Shown in pieces: positions 11,926 through 23,569 of a DNA stretch of 64,000 nt. The stretch is taken from contig OY856187.1 of the NCBI GenBank assembly GCA_963693315.1, positions 49,529,161 to 49,593,160 on the forward strand, in the 5' to 3' direction. Both the position numbers and the translations under genes were made by a program. Each line of letters begins with the position of its first letter. Position 1 is the first letter of the stretch. Source of the DNA: Diogma glabrata (taxonomy: Eukaryota; Arthropoda; Insecta; Diptera; Cylindrotomidae). Below the pieces are notes generated by a model. That model was not told the DNA's origin. It did no database searches and saw only the letters and a list, made by a program, of their open reading frames with translations.

Positions 11926-12742
11926 GTTGGCGTTTCAACTTGCATGTCTTTACCACACTGGCGTTTCAATCAAAGAGGCTAAGTTTCCATCAACCAAGAT
12001 AGTTTATTGGCTGCTGATTATTTTTGCGTTTAAAAACTGTGATATCACAAATTTCATATTCTTTATAATGAAATAGTTACTTTGAAGTTCGTGACACTAC
12101 CCCCTACATATTCCGTCCCGGGGGTATTTAATTCCTCCTTATAGACCTCCTTGTAGACTGATGTATTGAGTAGTTTTAATTTAAGATCAATACTCGTTTT
12201 CTATTAATTTCACAACTGAATATTGTTAGGTATAAATCAAAGCGATGCGGTAGATCGCTGTTCGTGAAAAAAATTGCGATTACTACTTTGCTTATTTAAT
12301 CTGAACCTAGTAGACATAACCTTAAAAAATAATTTGATCTAATGTTGTTTAACATATATGAACTTATGACGAGCTTTCCAACATAAACTCACCTTTAAAT
12401 TTTAATTTGAAATAGATTTTGTACAATAAACCGTATACAAAACTAATTAAAACATAAAATTTCGAAAAAGCTGTTCCAATCATGTAAATTCGATTTGAAA
12501 TATTTTTAAGACAGTAAAAGTTTTCTTATTACTGTGCGTACATCTATTGAACGTTTTTTATAGTTTACAAAAGTAACATAAAAGCTCAATTTTATTTTGA
12601 TGATTCTGGTCTTGACTAAGCCAAATAAAAAAGGAAGTTGTCATAAAAACATTATTATTGAGTTATATATATAAATAGCTTAAACTTTAAATCGTTATAT
12701 GTAATCGATCTACTTTATATACTTTTTCTAATGATCAACTAT
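11926..12742 (+). other. AT-rich stretch, no gene seen
   Basis: There is no coding evidence. The segment 12608-12657 ('ggtcttgactaagcc' ... 'cataaaaacattatt') recurs in diverged form at 14523-14602, on the other side of the satellite. Confidence 0.45.
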
Positions 12743-14513
12743 GCTCACTCTACTCACTCAACTCATTCAATTTATTCGTCTCACTCAACTCACTTAACTT
12801 ACTCAACTCACTCATCTCACTCGACTCGCTCAACTCACTCAACTCACTCAACTTACTCAACTCAATCAACACACTCAACTCACTCAACTCACTAAACTCA
12901 CTCAGCTCACTCAATTCACTCAACTCACTCAACTTACTAAACTCACTCAACTCATTCAACTCACTAAACTCACTCAACTCACTCAACTCACTACACTCAA
13001 TCAACTCACTCAACTCACTCAACTCACTCAACCCACTCCACTCACTCAACACACTCAACTCCCTCAACTCACTCAACTTACTCAACTCACTCAACTCACT
13101 CAACTCACTCAACTCACTCAACTCACTCAACTCACTCAACAAACTCAACTCCCTCAACTCACTCAACTCACTAAACTCACTCAACTCACTCAACTCACTC
13201 AACTCACTCAACTCACTCAACTCACTCAACTCACTCAACTCACTCAACTCACTAACTCACTCAACTCACTCAACTCACTCAACTCACTCAACTCAGTCAA
13301 CTCACTCAACTCACTCAACTCACTCAACTCACTCAAATCACTCAACTCACTCAACTCACTCAACTCACTCAACTCACTCAACTCACTCAACTCACTCAAC
13401 TAACTCAACTCACTCAACTCACTCAACTCACTCAACAAACTCAACTCCCCCAACTCACTCAACTCACTAAACTCACTCAACTCACTCAACTCACTCAACT
13501 CACTCAACTCACTCAACTCACTCAACTCACTCAACTCACTCAACTCACTCAACTCACTCAACTCACTCAACTCACTCAACTCACTCAACTCACTCAACTC
13601 ATTCAACTCATTCAACTCACTCAACTCACTCCACTCACTCAACTCACTCAACTCACTCAACTAACTCAACTCACTCAACTAACTCAACTCACTCAACTCA
13701 CTCTACACACTCAACTCACTCTACACACTCAACTCCCTCTACTCACTCAACTCATTCAGCTCATTCAACTCATTCAACTCACTCAACTCACTCAACTTTC
13801 TCAACTCACTCAATTCATTCAAGTTGCTCAACTGACTCTACTCACTCAATTCACTCAACTCACTCAACACTCCCAACTCACACAACACACTCAACTCACT
13901 TAACTTACTCAACTCACTCAACTCACTCAACTCACTCAATTCACTCAGCTCATTCAACTCACTCAACTAACTCAACTCACTCTACTCACTCAATTCACTC
14001 AACTCCCTCAACACACTCAACACACTAAACCCACTCAACACACTCAACTCACTCTACACATTCAACACACCCAACTCACTCAACTCATACAGCTGACTTA
14101 GCTCACTCAACTCACTTAACTCCCTCAACTCAATTAATTCACTCAATTCACTCAACTCACTCAACAAACTCAACTCATTCAATTTACTCAACTCTCTCTA
14201 CTCACTCTACTCACTCAACTCACAGAACTCTTACAACTCTCTCAACTCAAACAACTCACTAAACTCACTCAACTAACTTAACTCACTCAGCTCATTCAAT
14301 TCACTCAAGTCACTTTACTTTCTCAACTGACTCAACTCTTTCAACTCACTCAACTCACTCAACTCACTCAACCCACTCAACTCACTCAACTAACTCAACA
14401 CACTCAACTCACTCAACTGTCTCAACCCATTAAACTCACTCAACTCACTCAATAAACTCAACTTATTCAACTAGCTCAATTCAATTCACTCCAATTATTC
14501 AACTCACTCAACT
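12743..14513 (+). repeat. 9-bp satellite (ACTCAACTC)n, about 1.77 kb
   Basis: There are roughly 195 units of a 9-bp repeat, most regular between 13080 and 13680 and degenerate towards both ends. Because the period is a multiple of three, one minus-strand frame reads Ser-Glu-Leu over and over (165 codons at 12750-13247, 86 codons at 13400-13660). The other two minus frames contain a TGA in every unit, while the plus frames are free of stops. A higher-order repeat of about 296 bp is visible: a variant string starting 'aaactcaactccc' occurs at 13141 and again at 13437. I judge it non-coding: no promoter context, frames broken by indels, no unique protein at either end. Confidence 0.9.
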
Positions 14514-15021
14514 GCGTAAAACGGTCTTTGCTAAGACAAATTTTTTTAAAAGGAAAGTGTTGAGGTTTAGACTTGTAGGTTGTTATAAAAACATTATTGT
14601 AATTTGTTCTTTTACTCCGAATGACTGAATATTTCCATACATTTTTCGGGATCCAGTTTAAATTTATAAACTACAAAAAATCGTGATATCTGCTACAAAA
14701 AACATCAAACATTTAAATTTTGGTTCATGAAAATGGTGCAGTTTACTGTTTAATAGTCAAAACTACCTACTTACTACAAAAAGAAGTGGTATCCTGTGTC
14801 GAGCAGAAACGAGTGTAAAACAAAACATTTTCAAATAATTAAGTGTTCTACATAATTCAAAATACTTCCTTTGTCATTGGATTAGAGCTTAGAATAAAAC
14901 AACTTCAACTAACTACGTATTAAAACAAAAGTTTTTAGCACAAGTTTCTAGTAAAAGTTCCAAATAATAAATTTGATTTATTTCTATACGAATGAAAATG
15001 TAGGATTCGATATTTGTACGA
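14514..15021 (+). other. AT-rich stretch, no gene seen
   Basis: It contains the flank duplicate at 14523-14602 that matches 12608-12657 and otherwise nothing recognised. Confidence 0.45.
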
Positions 15022-16387
15022 CAGCAATGTTCGATGCATCTGTAGTGATACTGTATGCAGAATCGTTACGTGGATGCACTAACAACGTGATATTTCCCAA
15101 TTCACTTTTTAACTTGGTGAATGCGAGTTGCCATTCGTTTGGCCAAGAGAAATTTTTCGGAGTCTTAGGCTTTTTCAGTAAAACAGCCAAGTGTGTATCG
15201 ATGAATTAGAGCTAATGTTTCAGCTAGTTTCGGTATGAATCTATGATAGTAAATTATCATACCGACGAATTGCTGAATATGTTTGATTGATGTTGGAGGT
15301 GGGAATTCCATAATTCGTTCTTGTAAATCGTGTGGCTCCAAACTCGCTTGGTTTATAGGAGAGTTGTTCCAGATGGAGTTTGTGTTGTTCCTCATTTATC
15401 GATGCCACTAAGATATCGTCGACGTAGACGAATACGAAGTCTAAATCTTGAACGATTTTGTTAATGAAACGCTGAAACGTTTGTGTAGCATTACGTAAGC
15501 CAAATGGCATTCGGATGAATTCAAAAAGACCAAATGGAGTGGTGATTGCCGTTTTATGAATATCTTCATTCGCAACAGGGATGAGATGATAGGCTCTATA
15601 AAAAGGTCTATTTTTGAAAAAAATTTGCAACCATACAAATTCATCGAAAAGTTTTGTATATGCGGTATCGGATAGCGATCAGGAATCGTGACCACGTTTA
15701 ATCTGCGATAATCTTCACATGGTCTCTAGTTGAAATCTTTCTTTCGAACCATGTGAAGCAGAGAAAATATAGAGGAGGAAGAAATACGACAAATTCCAAG
15801 TTTAACCATATGTTGAAATTCCGTAAACCAATTGGATCTAGTTTGCGTGGTCTTGAAACAGGCAAGTGCCCGGTGGTAACAATGTGATGTACCAAGTTAT
15901 GTTTGACCGGTAAATTGTAGTTAAGTTCTGCTATTAGGGAATGATACTTCTTTAGTAGCAGAATGTAATCGTTGTCGATCGTGAAAATAAATGGGAGTAG
16001 GCGTATCTACGATAACCATTGTGGCATTGATTGACAGCTGAGTATAGCTGAATCAATCAACCGTTTTCGTTTCAGATCTACTAAAATACCAAATTTACTA
16101 AAAAAATCAACGCCAATGAATGGACGATTCATTTGCAATACTATGAAAGCGTGTGTGAATGTTCGTTTAAGTCCAATGTCTACCTTTAGGAGTTTTGTTC
16201 CGTAGGTATTAATTATTGTGGCGTTGGCAGCTGATAAGACTAGATATATCGATCCTGAACCAAATGTTATTGATAGATTATTTTTTACGGGGAGCACCGA
16301 AAGGTCTGCTCCCGTGTTAATAAGAAAGGTCTGTTGATTCATTCTATCTAATATGAATAGACTACTGGAATGCTTAGTATCGACCAC
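15022..16387 (-). pseudogene. Gypsy pol remnant (protease to RNase H start)
   Basis: Frames at 16007-16387 (protease), 15698-15895 and 15441-15695 (RT fingers and palm), 15241-15630 (RT with 'FVYVDDILVAS') and 14984-15190 (RNase H start) are fragments of one Pol broken by at least four frameshifts. The protease motif reads NTGAD where the intact copy has DTGAD, so the catalytic Asp is lost. RNase H after the first Asp and the whole integrase are missing. Confidence 0.9.
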
Positions 16388-16407
16388 CGCCGTCTTGACC
16401 TCGAGTT

Positions 16408-17012
16408 TTATTCGTTTTTTTGGTTAAAAACTTGGTCTACATCCATGGTGGTTGGAGTCTGACCAAATGAGGACGGAAATCTACATTTGCGTGCCGTTGC
16501 TTCAAACGCTCGATGGTAATAACATAAACCATTTCTATTCCTAGAGAAATTTCTTGCTCTTGACCGTGTTTGGTATGTAGATGGGGATCTACCGTGACCA
16601 CTCGAGCTCGTTGACCTATCCCTGGTATTCGATCGGCTTAAGCGGTCTTCCATTGTTGAGTTTGATGATGATGATCTTCGCCATTGCCTTCTTTGAGTGA
16701 GGTACGTGTTGATAGACGAGATAGACGGATTTCATTAATTTGATTACTGCCACTGTTAAGGGCCATTGCCTCGAACATATTATCCGCCATTCGGGACATC
16801 ATTTCAATTGACGTGGTTTCCAGCCGAGCAGACAATGGGATGCGTATAATCTCTGGAAATTTCCGTATCCAGAGAGACCGTATGATTTTATCACTAAAGT
16901 TATCTCCTGCTAGCTGTTTGATTTTACGAAATGTCTCGGAAGGTACTTGATCGCCGAGCTCTTGACTGGTCAAGAGAGATTCAAGACGATGCTCGTCCGA
17001 AGGCGCTAATCG
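16408..17012 (-). pseudogene. Gypsy gag remnant
   Basis: Two overlapping frames (16638-16973 and 16408-16653) together match the last two thirds of the intact Gag. They include the zinc-knuckle-like 'CYYHRAFEATARKC', where the glycine of the intact copy is replaced by glutamate. A frameshift near 16645 separates them. The 5' third of gag is missing. It ends TAA one codon after a slippery heptamer at 16414-16420. Confidence 0.88.
16414..16420 (-). promoter_or_regulatory. Conserved -1 frameshift heptamer (A AAA AAC)
   Basis: On the minus strand the gag-frame codons read caa-aaa-aac-gaa-taa. The pol frame that follows is offset by -1, exactly as in the intact element. Third-position change (T to C) keeps the heptamer class. 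Confidence 0.8.
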
Positions 17013-19595
17013 TTTGTTAATCGTTATAGAAACCCCATTTTTTGGGTTAGGAAATGTTTTCTATCCACGAATGTTTCAGTTTTCGCAATAATTTTTAAAA
17101 TTGGTTCAAAATTGTAACTCTTCGCCAAACCTTTCTTGTTAGCTTTTATAGAGTTACACGCTTTTACTCGTTTCCCTTTAATTTGTATCCATATGGGCAC
17201 CATATGTTTGTATATTTTCCAATTTTTTTAAAAATTTGGTTGACATGCTAACAGACCACAACTTGAAATTATCAAGGAATCCTCGATAGAAATTGTAAAT
17301 TCTCGAACGGATCGAATTTCTAATTCTCGATTTAATTATTCATTTATTATATTATTACGAAAAATTGAGGTGCGGATAGGCTCGAGGCGAGCGGTTAATC
17401 AGACTGACCAATACTCGGGCTAATATTTTTCAAAATAAATATTTAACACTAAATTCCTATTAACAAATTAAATTTTTTTAATTTTATTCCAACAAATTTA
17501 GAATTTTTGTTCAAAATATTTTACTTTTTATTAAAACTTTATAATTTTTAGCACAATTGAAGAAAAATAGATTATTCACTTTTTTAATAAAAACTTATAG
17601 GAACTTTTTATGCTCATTAAAACACCATTTTTTCCTATATTCTGCTAAATTATAGAAAATGCCTGAATTTGCCTAAATACTCAATTAAACTAACGGAAAT
17701 GAAAATCAACATATATTTTAGTCGATTCCACCGCCACAACTGATCCTCTTCAAAACGATAAAGAATAACATTAACTTTTTATGAGAGGGGAGTGATATAA
17801 TATTACAAATTCTTCGATAGTAAATAGCTGCAAGAAGTTACATCTTGCATTTTTTTCTCATATTGTGAATTCATAGAGTGGCAATCGTTAGTTTATTTGA
17901 TAATTCCGAATCAGATTACAAACATTGATTTGAGTTTTGTAATATGAAAAATGTACTTTAATTATTAATGTAATAAACATAACAATTATTTCATTTAATT
18001 AAAAAACAAAGTCGGTATTCATGTTATGTGAACAGTGAACACTAGTAGCACTAAGATGAATTGCGTAGATTGAACTCCATTTGTTTGTCATATATCTAAA
18101 TATAGGCTTAATTCTCATCAATATTTAGATTTTGTTTCCTAATTTAAAATCACAAAATATTTAGAATAAAAATTTTTTCAATCAAAAGACGTCATTGTAG
18201 ATAAACACACCTGAAACATTAATAATTAAATAAACTACCTACAATTTTCTATTTTTTTATTTTGCTACATACAACTCAACCGTTCTTTTCTTACAAGATT
18301 TGCTGTTTTCGTTTCCTTGAAAATCGATTTGATGTTGTTGAGGAACAAATAAAAGAAAATAAACGATTGTTTTAAAAAAAAAATAATTAAATAATAGAAG
18401 AACGGAAATAAAAAAATTATTACTTCTTGTAATTATTATGAGACTATTTATAGAATTTAAAAATAGAATAAATTTCGAATAAAGAAAGATTTACATTTTT
18501 CATTAGTTGCATTTCTTCCAGTTTGTTCTTTTTTTAAAATTTGATTATTTTAAAAATAGATTTTATTATAACACTTTGAAAAATATATAAAATTTTTTAT
18601 TGTTTTCCTATTAGATGTAATTTAATTAGCTAAGTTTGAAGTAAGTATAGCTTTTAAATCAAAATTACTGCGACGATGAAATCGATAAATTCTCTTGACA
18701 GTTAATCCCGGCATATGTTTCTCCATTTTCTCAATGGGCAAATATTATTTATGACAAAAATCAATTTCAAATTTTAACCAAAATACTTCAATGTCATTAA
18801 AATTAAACAAAATATGTAATAAATTTAATAGACAGCTTACCATCTGCTTCCTTTTTCTCAAGTTTTTTTTTTTTTAAATTTTATTTATTTTAAAATCGTT
18901 TTTGCAACATTTTTTTACTCTTATACGTCTCAAAAGTTAAATAATTCCAACGATAATCAACTTTACTCATTAATTTTAGTTTTGTGTTTTAATGTAGCCT
19001 TAAGTTGTTTTGATTGAAGAATTATATGCACCTGTTCGTCAAATCAATTATTATATTGTTCTTGTTGATCGCAGAAATGGTTGGTAGTGGTCAGTTTTGC
19101 TTTAATTAAATTTTCTATTGCATGAAATAAATGTACAGGCTGAGTCATTAAAACATCACATTAAATTTTAATGCTCACGTTCACTTTAAAATAATTAAGT
19201 TAATATTTTTGTAGCAGATTGAAAATCGAAACAAGACGTTGATAAAATACAACCTTTCTATTTTTCTTTAAACTTCGGTAATCGTTAGAGCAAAAAAGGA
19301 ATACGTATTTTTCCTTTGCTTGGACACAGAGTGACTCGAAATTTGTTAAAAAATTTAGAGACAAAGAAAGTTTAAAATCAAATTGTGCTCGAACGGGTTA
19401 GCCGATTTTTAAAAATACTACACTAATAAAAAAAAAGGTCAGGCAAGTGCGAGTATAATTCACTCGCTGATGGTTCCGTGTATATAATATTTGAGAAAAC
19501 CACAGTTTTTGTTAGCATAGTTTCACGTTGGGCTGCATCTTACTCAAAGCTGTTTGAGGTGGCTAAAGAAAGTTTCTATAGCGCCAGCTTATAAA
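17013..19595 (+). other. AT-rich stretch, no gene seen
   Basis: Long A/T-rich sequence with many homopolymer runs. I see no ORF of substance, no tRNA and no repeat shared with other parts of the window. Confidence 0.5.
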
Positions 19596-19883
19596 TTATT
19601 TATATTGTAAAATATACATATTATCAATTGTTGTAGCTTCAACTATTGTTGGTTCATGAATTTTTATTTGTAAATTTTTTTGCAGAAAATAGTTTGAGAG
19701 CCAGTTTTGAGGATTTTTATTGAAACTAACACTAAAGTCACCTATCACAATAGTTGGAGAAAAAAGTGTCGTCAAATTATTGCCAAGGAGTGCATTGTTA
19801 ACACAGTCGAGTGATTTTTCTACCGTACATTGGCGAGATCGGTATAAGAACAGGATATGAACTCTAGCTAGCTCAACATTCAC
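19596..19883 (-). pseudogene. Endonuclease/exonuclease/phosphatase-like fragment
   Basis: This 95-codon frame contains 'TIVIGDFSVSFNKNPQNWLSNYF' and, further on, 'HEPTIVEATTIDNMYI'. This resembles the 'GDFN' and 'T..IDH' blocks of the endonuclease domain found in non-LTR retrotransposons and in some Helitron-type proteins. The Asn of GDFN is Ser and the catalytic His is Asn here, so the fragment is probably dead. There is no reverse transcriptase or helicase beside it, so the source element cannot be named. Confidence 0.5.
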
Positions 19884-20337
19884 AATGATTGCTAGCAGAA
19901 ATAAGATTGAAGTGATGGTGGCTACTATTTTTCTGCACTAGGGGTACTGTATCAGACCAAACTAAAAGAAAATTTTATATTTCAACCAATTTTCTGGCCT
20001 AGTTCAATAATTTCAAAAATGTTTATAAATTAGTGATCAACCTCACAGAGGACATTTGCAACGCAACCATATTAAATGATAATCTATCGAATAGCAAACA
20101 GGTATATGCTGTCGCATAATTTTTCAACCTAACACCTTTCGCCTGAAGTTGAGCTCGAGCTGACTTGTTAATCTTGTTTGCTCATTTCTATGTTTCGTTT
20201 GACTCAATATTTTACTATAACACACATTTGCTACAACGTAGCAAAATTTATCCTCTTCTACGATTATTTTACGTGAATAGTCCTTCACAAAACAAATTAT
20301 AGAATTTTAATCAAATAAATCAAAAACGGTGTATAGC

Positions 20338-20945
20338 TGACCGCTATAGTTTTCATTCAAGCTTTACAACATTGCCCATAACCATGAATTTTTTTATTTT
20401 TTTCTTGTGTAATGTTCAAAGTTAAGGGGGGGGAGGGGGGGTGGCGGTCGGTACAGGAAATTTTTTTCACATTTTTGAACATATCTCAAAAACCGCGCTT
20501 TTCAAAATTACAAAAAAAATTGTTTTGGACTAGAAAAAAATTAACCTTTCATATGACAGACTCGACAAGGTCAAAAATAATTTGTTTTCAAAATTTTCAC
20601 CCTCAACCCCTTCAAAATAACATTTGAAATGATGAGCCGACCGCTATATTTTTCATTCAATCTTTACATCATTGCCTATAACCATGAATTTTTCCAAATT
20701 TTTTCTTTTGTAATGTTCGAAGTTAAGGAGGGAGGGACAGGAAATTTTTCACATGTTTATATATAACTCAAAAATTGCGCTTTCGATTGATTTCCACTCT
20801 TAACCCCCTCAAAATAACATTTGAAATGATAAGCCGACCGCTATAGTTTTCGTTCAATCTTTACAAAAATGCACGTAACCATGAATTTTTTCAAATTTTT
20901 TCTTGTGTAATATTCGAAGTTAAGGTGGGAACAGGAAAATAAACG
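20338..20945 (+). repeat. Three-unit diverged tandem repeat
   Basis: Units start at about 20338, 20638 and 20834 with the shared string 'gaccgctatagttttc' (small variants). Each continues through 'taaccatgaattttt' and 'tcgaagttaagg'; the third is cut short. The units are not equal in length (about 300, 196 and 110 bp). A G-run (GGGGGGGAGGGGGGG) lies in unit 1 at about 20426. Confidence 0.75.
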
Positions 20946-22180
20946 CTCGTATTTGGCAATATCTAAAAAACTAAGCAGTCGAAACTTCATTGAAATTTTT
21001 TTTGAAATATTTTTATCTTTTCCGATTTTTCTGAACCAAACTCGATTCTTTAAAAGAAAACTTTTGTTTTATTATCTCCTTATGTATGTCTATAAAATAT
21101 AGATAAAAACAAATACTAAAAATTTTATTGTTATCAGCAGGCGTGAGACACATTTAATAACTGTAAAAAATTTCAAGTTGATAGCACTTTTGGTTTGTGA
21201 GTAAATTGATTATGTAGAAATTTGGACGGACACCGAAGTCTCACCAATAGGGTACCGTTTTTACTTTTTCAAAGTACGGAACTATAAAAATTTGTATTTT
21301 TATAAGTTTTTTTGTGAATTTTAATTTTTCAAACATGTCGATTACCTCTTTCTTCTTTTATTTTTTTCTATTTTATAGATTCACCCAAAACATACTAAAA
21401 TTACAGACAAGCTTTATTTTTGGTTTTCAAGTAAAAGGCATCTTATTTATTAATACGCTAAAAAAAAACTTTTTGGAGCCTAAGGCTTTTTTATTCGCAG
21501 ATGGATTCATTTAAAATTTTCACTGCTAACTGATATTAGTGTAACTTAGATTTTAAAGATTTTTCACACAAATCGGATCATAAATAAAAAATTTATAGAC
21601 GAATTAAAATGTATTTTTGAATTTAATGGCCCCTGCTATACAATATGAAATGGAATTGCCCAAGTCTTTTCTTTGTTTTTTTGTTATTATTATTTAGTAT
21701 TTTATATTTTCTTTTCAAATTCAATTTAGTTTATGCATTGATTTAGGAGTGGATATACGTATTATTTTTCTTTGTTTTTTTATTATTATTATTTTTCTTT
21801 GATTTTCTTTGATTTTCTTTGATTTAATTATTATTTTCCTTTGTTTTTAGATATTTTTTATTGATTAGAAATTAAAGAAACAATTCATAAAATTGATTTG
21901 GTCTTATCAATTTGTCAATCAATTGAAAACGAAAATAAACGAATTAAAATTTAGGGGATTTTTACACAAAATAAAGTTATAAAGTTTTCAAGTAAGCTTA
22001 TTTGATCTCTAACTTATTTGATCGCTAATTTGTCATATATCCGAACTGATCAGTTAGAGTTCTGATTATTTTTCATTCATATATTTAAAAAGAAAAATTA
22101 AAAATTATATGCTAGCATTTCTCCTAACCACTTTTTGAAATCATTGCTTCTACGTCAACAAAATGTCTACGCAAAAACTT
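20946..22180 (+). other. AT-rich stretch with TTTG/TTA-type simple repeats
   Basis: No gene is seen. Short simple-sequence runs such as 'ttttctttgattttctttga' occur at 21795-21830. Confidence 0.45.
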
Positions 22181-22182
22181 TA

Positions 22183-22218
22183 TTTATAAGCGTAGCGAAG
22201 CACGCCGGGCCCTCCTAG
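22183..22218 (+). mobile_element. Possible Helitron-type 3' terminus
   Basis: The string 'gcgtagcgaagcacgccggg' followed by 'ccctcCTAG' and a T has the form of a Helitron 3' end: a GC-rich short hairpin (gcgt/acgc) about 15 nt before CTRR, with T next. The GC content contrasts sharply with the AT-rich surroundings. The 5' end (TC after A) was not located and no Rep/helicase ORF is present, so this would be a non-autonomous or truncated copy. Confidence 0.4.
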
Positions 22219-23289
22219 TTTGAATATATTAGTTTGAAATTTTTTGTACTTTGTGCCATTTACTAAAAACTAGTTTACCGATTCTATTGAACTTTTTTTT
22301 GTTTAAAAGGTTAATACCTTTTAATAAGGCTAAGGCTAATTAAGGCTTAAGGGCGACAATTTTTTTTTTCAATTTTCAATTTCATGTAAAATATTTCAGT
22401 TTTAATTTTTAAAAGATGGCGAAAAGTTGGAAGATGATTTGAGTGATAATAAATTGTAACTTTTAATGAAGGATCACGTCGATGATTTGCATCTGTATGC
22501 AAGACCGGAAACTCACTCGCTGAATTGTAAATGTGACTGAATTGTAACTGAGTATATAAATCGGCCTATGCCACTTTATTTAACGTCTTCAACCTTTCCA
22601 AATCTAAACCAGAAAAAAATGAAAGTCTGCTAGGCCACGTCTGTATTCACATTACAGCCTACATTTTTAGACATATGTATTATCATAAAAATTTTGATAT
22701 TTCTTCTGATTTTGACGAATCTTGTTTTTTTTATTTAAATTATAAACTTAAGATTTTAATTCTTTTCTAATTTATGAACGCAGTACTACAGCTTAAAATT
22801 TTAAACGATTTTCTTGAAATGGTATCAAATTTTTCGGGTTAATACGACTAAACTGAGTTCTTTTTTGAAAATTTAAAAATCAGGGATCGGTTTCGGCGAG
22901 TAACATAAAATAAATATATCACTCCTAAATATAGCAGTGAAAATAATAAAATATCTTTCTTACTCCTATATTGAAATAAATATTTTCTTTCAAATACTCG
23001 CATAGTTAATTTTTGCTTCATAATTGATGCTTTCCAACGTAAAATGTAAATAATTTTTGTGAATGTTTTATTCAATGTTGCATTTTTTTTTATTTTATTT
23101 TTTTGCAAATGGATAAATAAAATAAAAACTCCAATGGAAAGAAATCGAGAGTACTAAAGATTTTGCTCTTCGAGGAAGAACGATATTGAAATTATAAACA
23201 TTTTAATATATAAAATACTATTTTAAGGAGTGAAATGAGTGCTCGAATAAAATAAAATTGTAAACTCTGATTTAGGTTGATTTGTAAAT
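22219..23289 (+). other. AT-rich stretch, no gene seen
   Basis: An 86-codon minus-strand frame (22848-23108) is Lys/Ile/Tyr-rich and has no recognisable motif; I treat it as chance. Confidence 0.45.
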
Positions 23290-23510
23290 TTTTTTAATTT
23301 ATGATCTACGGGTGTTACGACCCCGTGTACTCCAGTCCCAGCTGTTGGCATTCGAGATGACGTGAGATATAACTTGCAAGGATGATATCTTAAGGGTGCA
23401 AATGAACTCTTTTCGGTCAACGGAAGCAAACTCAATCTTAGTTACGAAGCATTCTTTGATGATGTCACATTGGCGTCTGTCATATTTTATATGTGACAGA
23501 ATTTAATGGT
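23290..23510 (+). repeat. Unclassified short repeat with terminal hairpin, copy 1
   Basis: It shares 'cgtgagatat' and an ending hairpin (about 23474-23502, arms TCTGTCA/TGACAGA) with 34390-34745. In the second copy the stem has changed on both sides. Confidence 0.4.
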
Positions 23511-23569
23511 TAGTTATTACTTATTCCTTTTTTAAAAAAATATGAAATTAAAAAAACAAAGATTTGTGT

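Larger units (their letters stand above)
15022..17012 (-). mobile_element. Decayed Gypsy copy, same family as 719-6880
   Basis: Read on the minus strand the order is gag middle and end, protease, RT and the start of RNase H, collinear with the intact element. It begins inside gag ('RLAPSDEHRLESLLTSQELGD') and breaks off in RNase H after 'TTDASNIAV'. No LTR is left at either side. Several frameshifts break it; protein similarity to the intact copy remains high. Confidence 0.93.

Noticed and set aside
12750..13660. Minus-strand ORFs of 165 and 86 codons made of Ser-Glu-Leu repeats
   Set aside because: They are the translation of a 9-bp satellite; frames break at indels and no non-repeat protein or regulatory context is attached.
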